A stretch of DNA of 64,000 nt, from contig NC_065426.1 of the NCBI RefSeq assembly GCF_024362695.1, positions 1,860,001-1,924,000 of the forward strand, read 5' to 3'. Numbering within the stretch: position 1 is the stretch's first letter; every line of letters starts with the position of its first letter. The DNA comes from Pectinophora gossypiella (Eukaryota > Arthropoda > Insecta > Lepidoptera > Gelechiidae). Shown here in pieces: positions 37,846 to 47,410 of this stretch. The notes below the pieces were generated by a model. That model had not been told where the DNA came from and did not search any database. It was given only the letters and a program-made list of their open reading frames with translations. A program made the translations under genes and the position numbers.

Positions 37846-38346
37846 GTATTATGTTTAATTAATTTTATTATCTGTTTATTATATAGCAGGCTGCTCACCT
37901 GCTACCGGTTCATAATATTAATCATAATCACCTACGGCCTTAGTACCAAAAGTGGCTGCAGTTTTTCTGATTACTAGCGGCTCTGCCCATCCCATTAGCC
38001 ATTACTGGCGTGTATTTATAAATACTGTACTACCGTCAATATACCGACAAGAATACCTTTGTGGTGACTCGAAGACATACCGAAACAAATTATAAATTCA
38101 AACGACGTCATTCCTTGGAACGCTGTAAAATTGACTTTCTGATTGCACAGAAACTTTGTGAATTATTTTCCTTTAGTTTTAGTTAATTAGTTGATGCCGT
38201 GTTTAGACACTATTAAGGTTCGTTCAGATTATATTTAGCTTCTAACGAGTTCCGTAGGTCGTGACACTTCGTGGTTGTCACGTTCATGGGTGGTTTGATT
38301 TGCAAATTAAGTTCAGTTAATGTTGGGGTGCAAGAAATAATGTACA
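37846..38346. other. Mostly unassigned
   Basis: Contains GGCTCTGCCCATCCCATTAG at 37979, a trace of a SINE-like tail also seen at 46035, 48795 and 53785. The rest is not recognised. Confidence 0.35.
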
Positions 38347-38745
38347 ATGTCGTGGCTAAATCTTACAATTGATCATTTCATTATGTGCTCTATCATTGCA
38401 TTATGTGCTAGATCATTTCATGAAATATTTTTTATTATAAATGGTCATATTTCACACATTCTCTCGAATTTAAGTATAATGCAAGGATTGAATTGTATTA
38501 AGTACACAGTATACATATATGTCGTGGCCAGATCATAGAATTGATCATTTCGTGATGTGTTCGACTGTTTCATGAAATGGTCATATTTCATGAAATAGAA
38601 TATCACTGGTTGGCCACATCATGATGTAGTTCGGCCAGATCAAATGATCACAAAACGTTTAACGATATGAGCAATTAAATTCATGATTACTTCATGATAT
38701 GGCCAAACGTTGACAATCATATCGTAAAACTAGTAACATTATCCA
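38347..38745. repeat. Repeat family R (TTTCATGAAAT-rich)
   Basis: Two related blocks beginning ATGTCGTGGCTAAATC (38347) and ATGTCGTGGCCAGATC (38519). Each holds repeated palindromes such as ATTTCATGAAAT, TCATGAAATGGTC and GATATGGCCAAACGTTG. A reverse copy is at 62955-63128 and an end fragment at 39056-39115. Confidence 0.65.
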
Positions 38746-38911
38746 CCGGCAGTGGCGCTGGTGTCGATTATTTTCAAAATTTGATCGATATTGTAATCGA
38801 TGAATCAATGTAATTGTACAATTTTCGATATCGATAGAATTGATTAGGTAAAAAATGTTAAGCTAAGAAATTAATCAACTATTCGCATTTTTATTACACC
38901 ACACAGCATGG
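38746..38911. other. ATCGAT-rich spacer
   Basis: Dense TCGAT/ATCGAT variants (38767-38850), similar in flavour to 22800-22880. No defined element. Confidence 0.4.
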
Positions 38912-39053
38912 ACGATCACGAGCATTAATATGTATACACTTTGGTACCATGTCACATTAACTTTTTTGACAAATTGAACTGTAAGTCTCACTAAATGTCA
39001 AATATGTTAGTGCGACAGAGTCCTAAAGTGGGTACATTATATTGCTCATGACT
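38912..39053. mobile_element. MITE family H
   Basis: ACGATCACGAGCATTAATAT to CATTATATTGCTCATGACT, same orientation as 10804-10947 and very similar to it. Confidence 0.8.
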
Positions 39054-39167
39054 GGACACCGCCTACATTAATGATATGGCCAAACGTTGATTGAAATATC
39101 ATATACATAAGTTGAACTTATACTTGCTGAAAATATACGAGTATATTCCCAAATAGAACTAGTTAGA

Positions 39168-39356
39168 GGTACATCCATCGTAAGATGAACTATGCACCCA
39201 CAGCTCACCGAGCTTTCTGTTAGACTAACGTGATAGGTGGTGAGCCGTATCGCCGTCTATAATGGTCGAGCCAACTGTGTTAGTGAAAATTGCATTTTGG
39301 TACAACTCCGGTACCGGGAATCCAACCGGCAATCTCCGTTTGAGAAGCAAGCCGGT
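39168..39356 (-). repeat. SINE family 5, near full length
   Basis: From GGTACATCCATCGTAAGATG (tail) through ACCGAGCTTTCTGTTAGACT to ACTCCGGTACCGGGAATCC and GCAATCTCCGTTTGAGAAGC (tRNA-like head, minus strand). B-box region degenerate. Confidence 0.75.
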
Positions 39357-39392
39357 GTTTTTTTTTTTTTTGACGTGACTTATTGTAGACTA
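39357..39392 (-). repeat. Retroposon family D, extreme 3' end
   Basis: Long T run then TGACGTGACTTATTGTAGA. Only about 20 bp of body remain. Confidence 0.65.
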
Positions 39393-39438
39393 GCTTTTGC
39401 CCGCGACTTCGTCCGCGTGGCGTGTTATAAAAGAGATA
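39393..39438 (+). repeat. Lepidoptera-type repeat, left piece, host of the psq-HTH element
   Basis: TAGCTTTTGCCCGCGACTTC, GTCCGCGTGG, ending AAAGAGATA. It resumes at 40401 as TATCCTTGTGCATATCAAAT and continues to about 40780 (GCGTTGATATGTCAGTCAGT). The two parts join over a TA, marking the insertion site. Confidence 0.6.
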
Positions 39439-40400
39439 GGGTAAATGTGGGATAGTTGCCGCACTTTTTGAAATAGGCAAATAAATGATAGAATATGAGT
39501 TTTCATAAAAATTAAATGATTGTGATGTGTTGTGTACTTATTAATGAAATAAATAATTAAAGTATTTTAACATTAATAGTTGTATTTTTTTTTGTACAAA
39601 AGTAATAAAAAAGTATTATAATCGGGGATAGATGCCTAAAGTGTGGGTTAGATGCCATAATAATGATTTGGCTTGTGGGATAGATGCCCTATGCATATAA
39701 TTAAAGATTGTCTTAGATTTATTTATTATGATTTAATTGACAAAGTACCTAAAATAAGTTTCTTAGTATCTTGTTTCACGAAACGTCTTTTCAGGGTCCT
39801 GGCAGGAATTCCATATCGACGAGATATTTCATTCAAGCCGTGCTTATTCTGGCTCATTTCTTCAAAAGCTTCTCTTAGGGCATCTTCCGTCCATTCGCCC
39901 CAAGGGCTTGCCCCTACTTTGCGCACGTACTTGCGAGGCATATCTAAAATATAAAAAATTGATTAAAGTTTCATACATGCCTCAAAGGGCATCTATACTC
40001 ACAAAAAACTAGGCATCTATCCTTTTTCGAGGGGATAGACTCCGCGCAAAATATTGTTTACTTCAATGATAAAACATACGTAAATAATAAACAAAATCTT
40101 TTATTTAAGACATCTACACTTAAATAAAACAAAAATATAGACACTTACCTCATAAAATCAAAAGTTGCGAGCTTATCAATATTTCAGACGAACCAAATTC
40201 ACGAATTAATTACCGCAAAAAATGTTCATTGTCTCACAATTCGCGACACGTCCATTCCAGCTAAGTGCGTGGCACTGCCTTAAGGACGGGCGGGGGTAGG
40301 GTTACGTTAAAACAAAACACAACGGGTCTAATGTTTATACATGTCGCTATGTGTTTACTGAGGCAACTATCCCACTGAGGCGTCTATCCCACATTTACCC
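39439..40400 (-). mobile_element. pogo/Tc1-like element with psq-HTH ORF and nine short motifs
   Basis: 962 bp with perfect 17-bp terminal inverted repeats GGGTAAATGTGGGATAG (39439-39455 and 40384-40400), flanked by TA (39437-39438, 40401-40402). Nine copies of GGGATAGATGCC or variants lie at 39450, 39625, 39645, 39677 (plus orientation) and 39988, 40012, 40362, 40379 (minus), with one plus copy at 40032. They fall mainly in inverted arrangement around the ORF. A TA duplication with a psq-type DNA-binding N-terminus fits the pogo branch of Tc1/mariner. The DDE catalytic region is absent, so the copy is non-autonomous. Confidence 0.8.
39726..39941 (-). CDS. Pipsqueak-type helix-turn-helix protein, 71 aa
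   Basis: The frame starts MPRKYVRKVGASPWGEWTED and holds ALREAFEEMSQNKHGLNEIS then RRYGIPARTLKRRFV. This is the shape of an HTH_psq domain (residues about 13-58): an acidic helix 1, a GLNEISRRYGIP turn, and a basic recognition helix TLKRR. Such domains occur at the N-terminus of pogo-like transposases and in some host regulators. The frame stops 13 residues after the domain (TKKLILGTLSIKS), with no second HTH and no DDE domain. The position between inverted motif arrays suggests that the protein, if made, binds the element's own ends. Whether it is transcribed cannot be told from sequence. Start is the only upstream ATG in frame. Confidence 0.75.
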   Translation of the reverse strand: MPRKYVRKVGASPWGEWTEDALREAFEEMSQNKHGLNEISRRYGIPARTLKRRFVKQDTKKLILGTLSIKS

Positions 40401-40402
40401 TA

Positions 40403-40780
40403 TCCTTGTGCATATCAAATTTCAAGCATCTAACTTATGCAGTTTAGATTTTTTCATAGATTTTTTCAAACAACTCCCATTTTTCAAAATACACCCATAA
40501 CTAAACTTTATATTTACTAAGGTATGCATGCATGCTAGATTGCAAACATCTATCTTACGCGGTTTCGATTTTTAGCGTCTATCTTAAGTGGTTTAGATTT
40601 TTCATACAAAAGGATTTTCCCGCTAATTCCCGTTCCCGTGGGAATTCCGGGAATTCCTTCCTTAGTGCACCTCTACGGTACCTAAGCTACGTCCCTTCCA
40701 AATTTCAAGTGCTTACGTTTAGCCGTTTAGGCTGTGCGTTGATATGTCAGTCAGTCAGTTTCTCCTTTTATATATTTAGA
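40403..40780 (+). repeat. Lepidoptera-type repeat, right piece
   Basis: Continuation of 39393-39438: TCAAATTTCAAGCATCTAAC, then TTTCAAGTGCTTACGTTTAG, CCGTTTAGGCTGTGCGTTGA. Internal near-repeats (CATCTATCTTACGCGG, CGTCTATCTTAAGTGG). Confidence 0.55.
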
Positions 40781-40820
40781 AGATTTGCCGCAGATGGCAT
40801 TAACTACTTGGCCGGAACAA
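40781..40820 (-). repeat. Retroposon family D fragment
   Basis: AGATTTGCCGCAGATGGCAT, TAACTACTTGGCCGG; no tail. Confidence 0.6.
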
Positions 40821-41904
40821 GCCGGTGGTAGTACATAGGACTACAGGGACTTAGGCTATTTCCAACGAAATAGTCGTGACTTAATGTTATCAATACGAAG
40901 CTTTTTATCTACGACCTTCGGCGCACCACATACTAAAGACCTTCGATCCTCATTTACCCGAAACTACAAACATTACCATTAAGACTACGGTTTTGCCGTG
41001 ACATTGTCTACAAATGCCAAAATGCTGTATTTAGGCATCCGTTAGTCACGCTATAGCACTATCATTACTTTTAGCTGAGCGCACGGTAGTATGTCCGCCA
41101 AGTTCGTAAAGCAAACAGGCGGAACGAAAAGGGACTTTTAATTTACGACTCATTTCCGTTAACTTTCAACTACTCATATGTTAAATAGATAGTCTTTATA
41201 AAAGCTTAAATAGAATATAAAAAAATCCTTCATGCAAATTGATAAACATGACTAAGGGACACTTGGCAAGTCGCACTATTGAGTTGCAAGAACAAATTAA
41301 CTTCTTCAAAACAACTGAAATTCGTTATGCCTGACAGGTACTATTAGAAACTTCAAAAAATCTTGAAACTTATTTTTAACTTTTATTATTTATTTATTTA
41401 TTTTATTTTATTTGGGTATTTATTATTATTTACTTATTTTATATAACTTAATTAAATATATATACTAAGTAGTGATCTAAATGTCACTTCTTTATTAGTA
41501 CCCACTTGGGCACCCTCAAGTCTAATGTTTTACATTTTATACCCCATGAGAGCCGTTAGTACTTCCATATTGTGGACCAAACAGTCCCGCAAATCCAAAA
41601 TAATCTACAATAAAAAAATATATTTATAAAATCATTATCCGACCTTACTTACTTTGCATGTTGATTTGCTACGCACTTGGCTTCTTTTACATCTTTATGT
41701 TTTTGGTGGGATTATTCATTAACTGAGTCTTCCGTGTTCGTTTATGGTATTTTAAGGCGGGGTTGGCAGATGAACTTGAAATTTTGGGTGATAAGGAATA
41801 CGTCAGGGGAGGGAAGGGTTTTAAAAGCCAATACAAATCAGGTCGTGTTATTTTACATAATATTAATATCATTAATATATGAAACGATCGAAATTGTCTT
41901 TGAG
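40821..41904. other. No feature recognised
   Basis: About 1.1 kb of apparently unique AT-rich sequence with no coding signal. A weak D-like trace (GCACCCTCAAGTCTAATG) is near 41510. Confidence 0.4.
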
Positions 41905-42232
41905 CCGTGGTAGCCGATTTGAAAGAACGTTTGACTCTCATTGTAAAGTCGCAGGTTCGAATCCAGCACGGGCCTAAATCTATGATTTTCGAAATCGTTT
42001 TTCGAAATCATGGTTTGATCATAAAAATGATTATCACGTGCTCAGCGGTGAGGAAAAACATAGTGTGAAAACCTATGTGGGTTTCGAGAAATGCGTTTCG
42101 GGAGTATGTGACTTAACCTGTATTGGGCTGGTTGGTCAGACTTAGTTAATCCAGAGCTGTCAAATCTTCAGATTAGGTAAGCGGGCCAGGTGGAAAAGGG
42201 TTAACGCTAGGAAGATGATGGTGATCGAAATT
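41905..42232 (+). mobile_element. SINE family 4, near full length
   Basis: Head AGCCGTGGTAGCCGATTTGA, B box AGGTTCGAATCC; body CACGTGCTCAGCGGTGAGGA, GAGAAATGCGTTTCGGGAGT, TGTATTGGGCTGG; tail AGCTGTCAAATCTTCAGATT, ending CGCTAGGAAGATGATGG. Contains a short internal duplication (TTTTCGAAATC). Confidence 0.82.
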
Positions 42233-42367
42233 GTCTTAGGCCAACAAGCCCATTAACAAAAGTGATAAAAGCCCATCAATAATAATAGTGATAATTATGA
42301 AAGAAAAATGTCTGTGTGTGTAATTATTTATAATTTAAAATGTTTTAATTAATTGTAATTTTAATTT

Positions 42368-42665
42368 GAGGAGCTCGGTGGCGCAGCGGTAAACGCGCTC
42401 GGTCTGCGATTGTTGAAGTAAAGCAACTTTCGCAGAGGCCGGTCATAGGATGGGTGACCACAAAAAAAAGTTTTCATCTCGAGCTCCTCCGTGCTTCGGA
42501 AGGCACGTTAAGCCGTTGGTCCCGGCTGCATAAGCAGTCGTTAATAACCATCAATCCGCACTGGGCCCGCGTGATGGTTTAAGGCCCGATCTCCCTATTC
42601 ATCCATAGGGAAGGCCCGTGCCCCAGCAGTGGGGACGTTAATGGGCTGGTGATGATGATGATGAA
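42368..42665 (+). mobile_element. SINE family 3, second copy
   Basis: Same order as 10257-10545: TGGCGCAGCGGTAAACGCGC, GAAGTAAAGCAACTTTCGCA, GGTCATAGGATGGGTGACCA, CTTCGGAAGGCACGTTAAGC, GTGCCCCAGCAGTGGGGACG, ending (GATG)n. Few differences from the first copy. Confidence 0.87.
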
Positions 42666-42855
42666 TTTTAATTTATAAGTGACTTATTGTATTTAATTTA
42701 CGAATAAAACATTTAATGAACGGATTATGAGAAAAAGACCGTGATAATCGGAAGAAACATTTTATGTCAGGTAACCAAGACAGCTTGCAGTCACACTTGG
42801 CGTTGAAGACCTGGGGCCATATTACGAACAGCACGGTGACAAGATACCAGCGTAT

Positions 42856-43358
42856 ACAAGGTGTTAGTGACATCGTAACGAACACTGAGGGGGATGATTC
42901 AGACCATAATCCTGAGTGGAATTTTCGGTCGCAAATTATTCATGATTCTTTGTGTTTTTCAAATTATATTCTTTTGCGATGGAAAATTCCACTTGATATC
43001 TCAGAATAATGAGCTGAATCACCCCCCCTCAGTATTTGTTACGATGTCACTTCCACTCCGTACAAGTTTGTACGGCTTAGGGTTCGACGAGTTTGCCCTT
43101 TTCTAATTTGATAATGGGTAACTGGGCCCACTATGATTCAGTTTAAGACTGGGACGAGATGTCCCCTAAGCCGTTTGTACGGGAAGCCACTCTAGCCATA
43201 CAAGTGCGTATGAGTGTAAGTGACACCACAAATTTTAGTGTTTTTTTTAAATATTTTCAGCTCGATACTTTTGCGACAGAAAATTCCACTTGACAACTAC
43301 TCAGAATGAAGGTCTGAATCATCCCTAAAAGTTTTCGTTACGATGTCACTAACACCTC
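42856..43358. mobile_element. Palindromic MITE family E dimer containing MITE P
   Basis: Copy 1 42856-43064 and copy 2 43211-43358 (left arm shortened). The spacer, normally 20-40 bp, is 146 bp because MITE P lies in it. Conserved spacer motif GCCATACAAGTGCGTATG is present. Confidence 0.78.
43076..43170. mobile_element. MITE family P
   Basis: 95 bp beginning CTTAGGG and ending CCCCTAAG. Interior TTTTCTAATTTGATAATGGG, TAACTGGGCCCACTATGATT. A second copy at 53911-54017 begins with the inverted right arm. Confidence 0.65.
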
Positions 43359-43725
43359 CAGTTTGTCAGTTTGTACGAAATTCCCTGGTTGATAAGTAGT
43401 TGAACACATTCTAAACTTTCTTTACTACTCGCAGTCCATGTTATTCTTTACAAAAACTTTAGCCCAAAACACGCTAACGTCGAGACAATAACTTAGGCAT
43501 GCTAGGAATCCCTTTATGTCCTAAAATAACACAACAATAGACGAAGTCTCTGCCGGAACTTCAAACAAAAAACTATAGACCATTAATCTTTTTAAAAATA
43601 AAAAAACGCAGACATTTTGAAAATTTGGCACGGGGCGGATCGAAATATTAGTGCGTACCGAATTTTGACAGACAGACGGGACTATAAAAAATAAGCTTGG
43701 GGTCACATGGTGGCGTAATACATAC

Positions 43726-43930
43726 ATACATAAACAGCCTATATACGTCCCACTGCTGGGCACAAGCCTCTCCTCAATCAACCAGAGGGCGTATGGAGCA
43801 TATCAACGCTGCTCCAATGCGGGTTGGTGGAGGTGTTTTACGGCTAATAGCCGGGACCAACGGCTTAACGTGCCCTCCGAAGCACGGAATCATCTTACTT
43901 TTTTGGACAATTAGTCAATCAGGTGGTGTA
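43726..43930 (-). repeat. SINE family 1, head truncated
   Basis: AACAGCCTATATACGTCCCA to GAATCATCTTACTTTTTTGG; minus strand, missing the tRNA-like head. Confidence 0.8.
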
Positions 43931-44179
43931 ATGTCACAGTTTAATAAAATAATTGGTGTTGAGGGTCGACCCTAGTAGCTATAGACACTAATCACCCGAA
44001 GGGGGAGCCTGGGGTACTGTACTACAAGCCAACGCTTCTCACAGACCCCAGTCTCTCTCACCAAGAACTGTATCTTAATCTTGTTTTATTGTTAATTACC
44101 AATTATTGTGTTGATGTGAGAGTAATAAACATATTTTAATTTATTTATTTATTTACATCGCGGGCAGTCCATACAAAAA
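43931..44179. other. No feature recognised
   Basis: GTCGACCCTAGTAGCTATAG and the following sequence end in AATAAACATATTTTAATTTA, possibly a retroposon end; unassigned. Confidence 0.3.
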
Positions 44180-44560
44180 GAGAGAGAGTACCGTCTAACT
44201 TGAGAGAAAGAGAGAGAGAGAGAGAGTACCGTCTAACTTGTAAGTACGAGCGAGACACAGCCCGCGTGCTCTCCCGCTTTAGCGACTAATAACAATACTA
44301 CTACGAATAGAATAATAGCGTTCAGCGGTAACACCACGTATAGAATTGAATTTTACATGCGAAAATGTCAAATTGCAATATTGCTTTTCAGATAAATTGT
44401 CACCCTTAGTCACCCTGATATGGCACTCCTTACTAAAACAGAGAGAGACAGAGAGAGAGTGAGAGAGAGTGAGAGAGAGTAGCGTCTAACTTGTAAGTAC
44501 GAGCGAGACACAGCCCGCGTGCAGGGAAAGCAAGCACTTTAGCGATTTATGGCCATTTAA
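44180..44560. repeat. GA-rich microsatellite with a duplicated unique block
   Basis: (GA)n tracts at 44180-44226 and 44440-44478. Each is followed by the same block CGTCTAACTTGTAAGTACGA, GCGAGACACAGCCCGCGTGC, ... CTTTAGCGA. So the unit is a direct duplication separated by about 250 bp. Confidence 0.8.
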
Positions 44561-44622
44561 GACTAAAGTATAGAATAAGGAATCATACTAGGTACGTATA
44601 GAATTGTCATTTGTTGACATAA

Positions 44623-45112
44623 TACAGGCTGTTAGTGACATCGTAACGAATACTGAGGGGGATGATTCAGACCATGATTCTGAGTTAATATCAAGTGGAA
44701 TTTTCCGTCGCAAAATTCATGTTTTTTTTTTAGTTTTTTAATTATTTTTAATTCTATACTTTTGTGATCGAAAATTCAACTTGATATTAACTCAAAATAC
44801 TGAGCTAAATCAGGCCCCTCAGTATTCGTTACGATGTCACTTACACCCCTTACCAGTACTACAGGTAGCTATACAAGTAGGTGTGGGTGTTAGTGACACC
44901 GTAACGAATACAGAGGGGGATGATTCAGATCATGATTCTGAGTAGATATTAAGTGAAATTTCCTGTCGGAAAATTTATGATTTTTTTTATGTTTTTTTAA
45001 ATTATTTTCCGTTCTATACTTTTGCGACGGAAAAATCCACTTGATATCAACTCACAATCATGGCCTGAAACATCCCTCAAAGTTTTCGTTACGATGTCAC
45101 TAACACCCTGTA
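44623..45112. mobile_element. Palindromic MITE family E, tandem dimer (best preserved)
   Basis: Copies 44623-44852 and 44884-45112, spacer 31 bp with CAGGTAGCTATACAAGTAGG. Outer ends TACAGGCTGTTAGTGACATC and GATGTCACTAACACCCTGTA. Inner ends ATGTCACTTACACCCC and GGGTGTTAGTGACACCG. TA flanks on both sides. Each copy folds as a hairpin with roughly 90-bp arms. Confidence 0.85.
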
Positions 45113-45206
45113 TATATGTGAAATTTATTTTTATATGTGAAAATGTCAAATTGCAATTGCTTTTTAGATGAATTGCACCTCTAGATACTAACAGGAGTGA
45201 CTTCTT

Positions 45207-45292
45207 TTTATTGACGTGACTTATTGTAGATTTGCCGCAAATGGCATTAACTACTTGGCCGGACAAATGGGGAGGTGAGGGCTCTCACCCGG
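45207..45292 (-). repeat. Retroposon family D fragment
   Basis: TTTTTATTGACGTGACTTAT to GAGGGCTCTCACCCGG. Target duplication not evident. Confidence 0.7.
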
Positions 45293-45599
45293 TACTGGGA
45301 TGTGTCTGTATGTAGGTACTTGTTAACTAACCAATTATTTTTTTTATTATTAATATCAACTTCCTCTATGTAACCAAATCATTAACACGCGTAAAATATC
45401 TCTTTCTGGAACCCAATTTTTGTTTGCGTTTTATTTTACAGTTTTCGAGGAAACATAAAAATAATAAAAACGCACAAAGAATTGCAACCAGAAGGCCTTG
45501 GTCGATTTCTTTTTTTTTTCCCTTTTAAATACAGGAAGAATTCTCGCTTGCAATCCCTACAGGAGGAGTGAGCAGAAGTACAAATCGCTAATACGAAAA

Positions 45600-45832
45600 A
45601 AACCTTTATATTACCTATTATTATCCTTCATCCGCTCTACGTGTCCAAACCAACTTAACATTCCCTTCTCAATCTATATCGTCTTTAACACCACATCTCT
45701 GTCTTATCACACTGTTTCTCACTCTATCACTCAACTTAACACCGCAGATGCTACACAAAGACCTCATTCCTACAGCATTAATCCTACTTTCATGCTTCTT
45801 CTGCCATACCCAACATTCACTACCACAAATAA
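45600..45832 (-). pseudogene. RTE-like LINE reverse transcriptase, C-terminal fragment
   Basis: The minus strand encodes ICGSECWVWQKKHESRINAV, then GMRSLCSICGVKLSDRVRN, SVIRQRCGVKDD and a stop, with the expected continuation (WFGHV-like LVWTRR) in another frame. Pattern ECW..KK....I...EMR.L...CGV...D..RN..IR is typical of the RT region near the C-terminus of RTE-like elements. Frameshifted and 5'-truncated. Confidence 0.8.
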
Positions 45833-45835
45833 GTA

Positions 45836-45955
45836 CTTACAAAATATACTTTATTGCACCAAAATAAAAGTAGATATTTACAAAAGACCCTTAACGAAAT
45901 ACATGGCAAATAGTGGCCTTATCCCTTAAAGCGATTTCTTCCAGACAACCGTAAG
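45836..45955 (-). repeat. Non-LTR tail family M
   Basis: AAATATACTTTATTGCACCA, AAAAGACCCTTAACGAAATA, ATTTCTTCCAGACAACC; matches 54085-54210. Confidence 0.7.
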
Positions 45956-46319
45956 GATGGAGAACTATAAGTACAACTAAGTAATAAATACATGTAAGTC
46001 ACGCGTCGGTCTGTGATGTCCTACAATTTGATTACCTGAAGCTCTGCCCACCCCAATATGAATTACTGGCATGATGCTATGCAGAACAGAATTTACCTAG
46101 ATCCAGACATTTAGTAGAAACCATTAATCTTAATGATGGATGGACCGTGTTAAGGTTTTAGCCAAATTATGACAGGTTAAAAAATTAGATTCTAAATAGA
46201 AAAGAGTAATACTTATTTGCAATTTTATCTTTTGTTGAATGGATGAAAAATGCTTTTAGAGTAAAAAATTGAATCGTTTATGTCGAAAAAAGTTTTTAAT
46301 GTTACGCCTTTGTGTTAAT
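45956..46319. other. Mostly unassigned
   Basis: One trace of the GCTCTGCCCACCCCAATATG tail at 46033; rest unrecognised. Confidence 0.35.
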
Positions 46320-46490
46320 GATAATTCAAATTCAAAAATATCTTCATTCAATAGGTAACATAGTTACACTTTGAATCGTCCGTTTTGCATAACGAACGTC
46401 TCATCCGCCTAAAACTACTGCATCTTCTCACAACCTGTATAGCCGGGGAAACGAAGGTGCAAGAAAAACCTCAGTTCCTAGACAGTTAAT
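46320..46490 (-). repeat. Retroposon family K 3' end
   Basis: ACATAGTTACACTTTGAATC, CTCATCCGCCTAAAACTACT, CTCACAACCTGTATAGCCGG; reverse complement of 29248-29435. Confidence 0.65.
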
Positions 46491-46580
46491 CAAATCAAAT
46501 CATATCAAATATACTTTATTGCACAGAAATAAATTTCAACAATGAAATATAACACATGAATACAGTACAGTTTGAACGTG
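46491..46580 (-). repeat. Non-LTR tail family M
   Basis: AATCAAATCATATCAAATAT, ACTTTATTGCACAGAAATAA. Confidence 0.55.
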
Positions 46581-46859
46581 TTTTTTTTTTAATTCCGGGC
46601 CATGTCTTCTAATAATCACTAATTTAAAAATAAAGTTACCTGTCTAGAAAATGTAGGTATGTATATTTACGTTATTTATTTTATAAGGTCAGTCAGTACT
46701 CACTTGTCCCCTATACTTCATCCCCTAGTTGTAGATGCGGCCCCTATTTAGAAACTCATTGGTCCCCCGTTAGAAGGACAATCAGTATTTATTTATTTTT
46801 AAAGTACTCACTCGTCCCCTGGATTATGTTATAGATTCTGCACCTCCCCAGGTGTTCAT
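46581..46859. other. No feature recognised
   Basis: Short near-repeats of CTCACTTGTCCCCTA / CTCACTCGTCCCCTG (46700, 46808) bracket otherwise unassigned DNA. Confidence 0.3.
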
Positions 46860-47064
46860 TGTTTTTGACGTGACTTATATGCTGCAGATGGCATTAATTT
46901 ATTGGCAAGAGAAAATTAAATGGGGAGTGGTGAGTCTCAGATTCTCACCTGGTACAAAATTCAAGACAACAGGCTTGAGGGTGCCCAGTTGGTCGCGAAG
47001 GGATAATATTTTCATAGAATCAATCGACATTTATCGGGTCGATAGCGATAATGCCTTATGTATC
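46860..47064 (-). repeat. Retroposon family D fragment, diverged
   Basis: TTTTTGACGTGACTTATATG to GGGTCGATAGCGATAATG. The open frame across it is accidental. Confidence 0.7.
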
Positions 47065-47269
47065 CTATCAGGAAATTGGTTGCCTAATAGACAATTAGCC
47101 ATATTTTTATAAAAAGCGTTGGCAAATTAGGTACCTTTCAGAACAAAAGTTTAACTTTTATTGGAAACTCCAAGTTCGTAGAGTGTACTTAAAAGGTCAA
47201 AATAAAAGGTTAGGGCACGAGTAGATTTTATAAATTTTAGGGGACCACTGAGAACAGGGGATCAATACT
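47065..47269. other. No feature recognised
   Basis: AT-rich spacer. Confidence 0.3.
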
Positions 47270-47410
47270 ATAACCCTAGAACCCTGTCGCACTGACATAT
47301 TTGACATTTATTGAGACTTACAATTCAATTTATCACAAAAGTTAATGTGACATGGTTCCAAAGTGTGCAATATGAATGCTCGTGACCGTTACTCTGACTA
47401 CCCCAGTTGG
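47270..47410. mobile_element. MITE family H abutting SINE family 5 tail
   Basis: Interior ACCCTGTCGCACTGACATAT to AATGCTCGTGACCGTT, left terminus decayed. The right junction continues ACTCTGACTACCCCAGTTGG, the family 5 tail. Confidence 0.65.

Noticed and set aside
45498..45929. 143-codon plus-strand open frame
   Set aside because: It overlaps the minus-strand RTE-like RT fragment at 45600-45832, which has a clear family pattern. The plus frame is its shadow.
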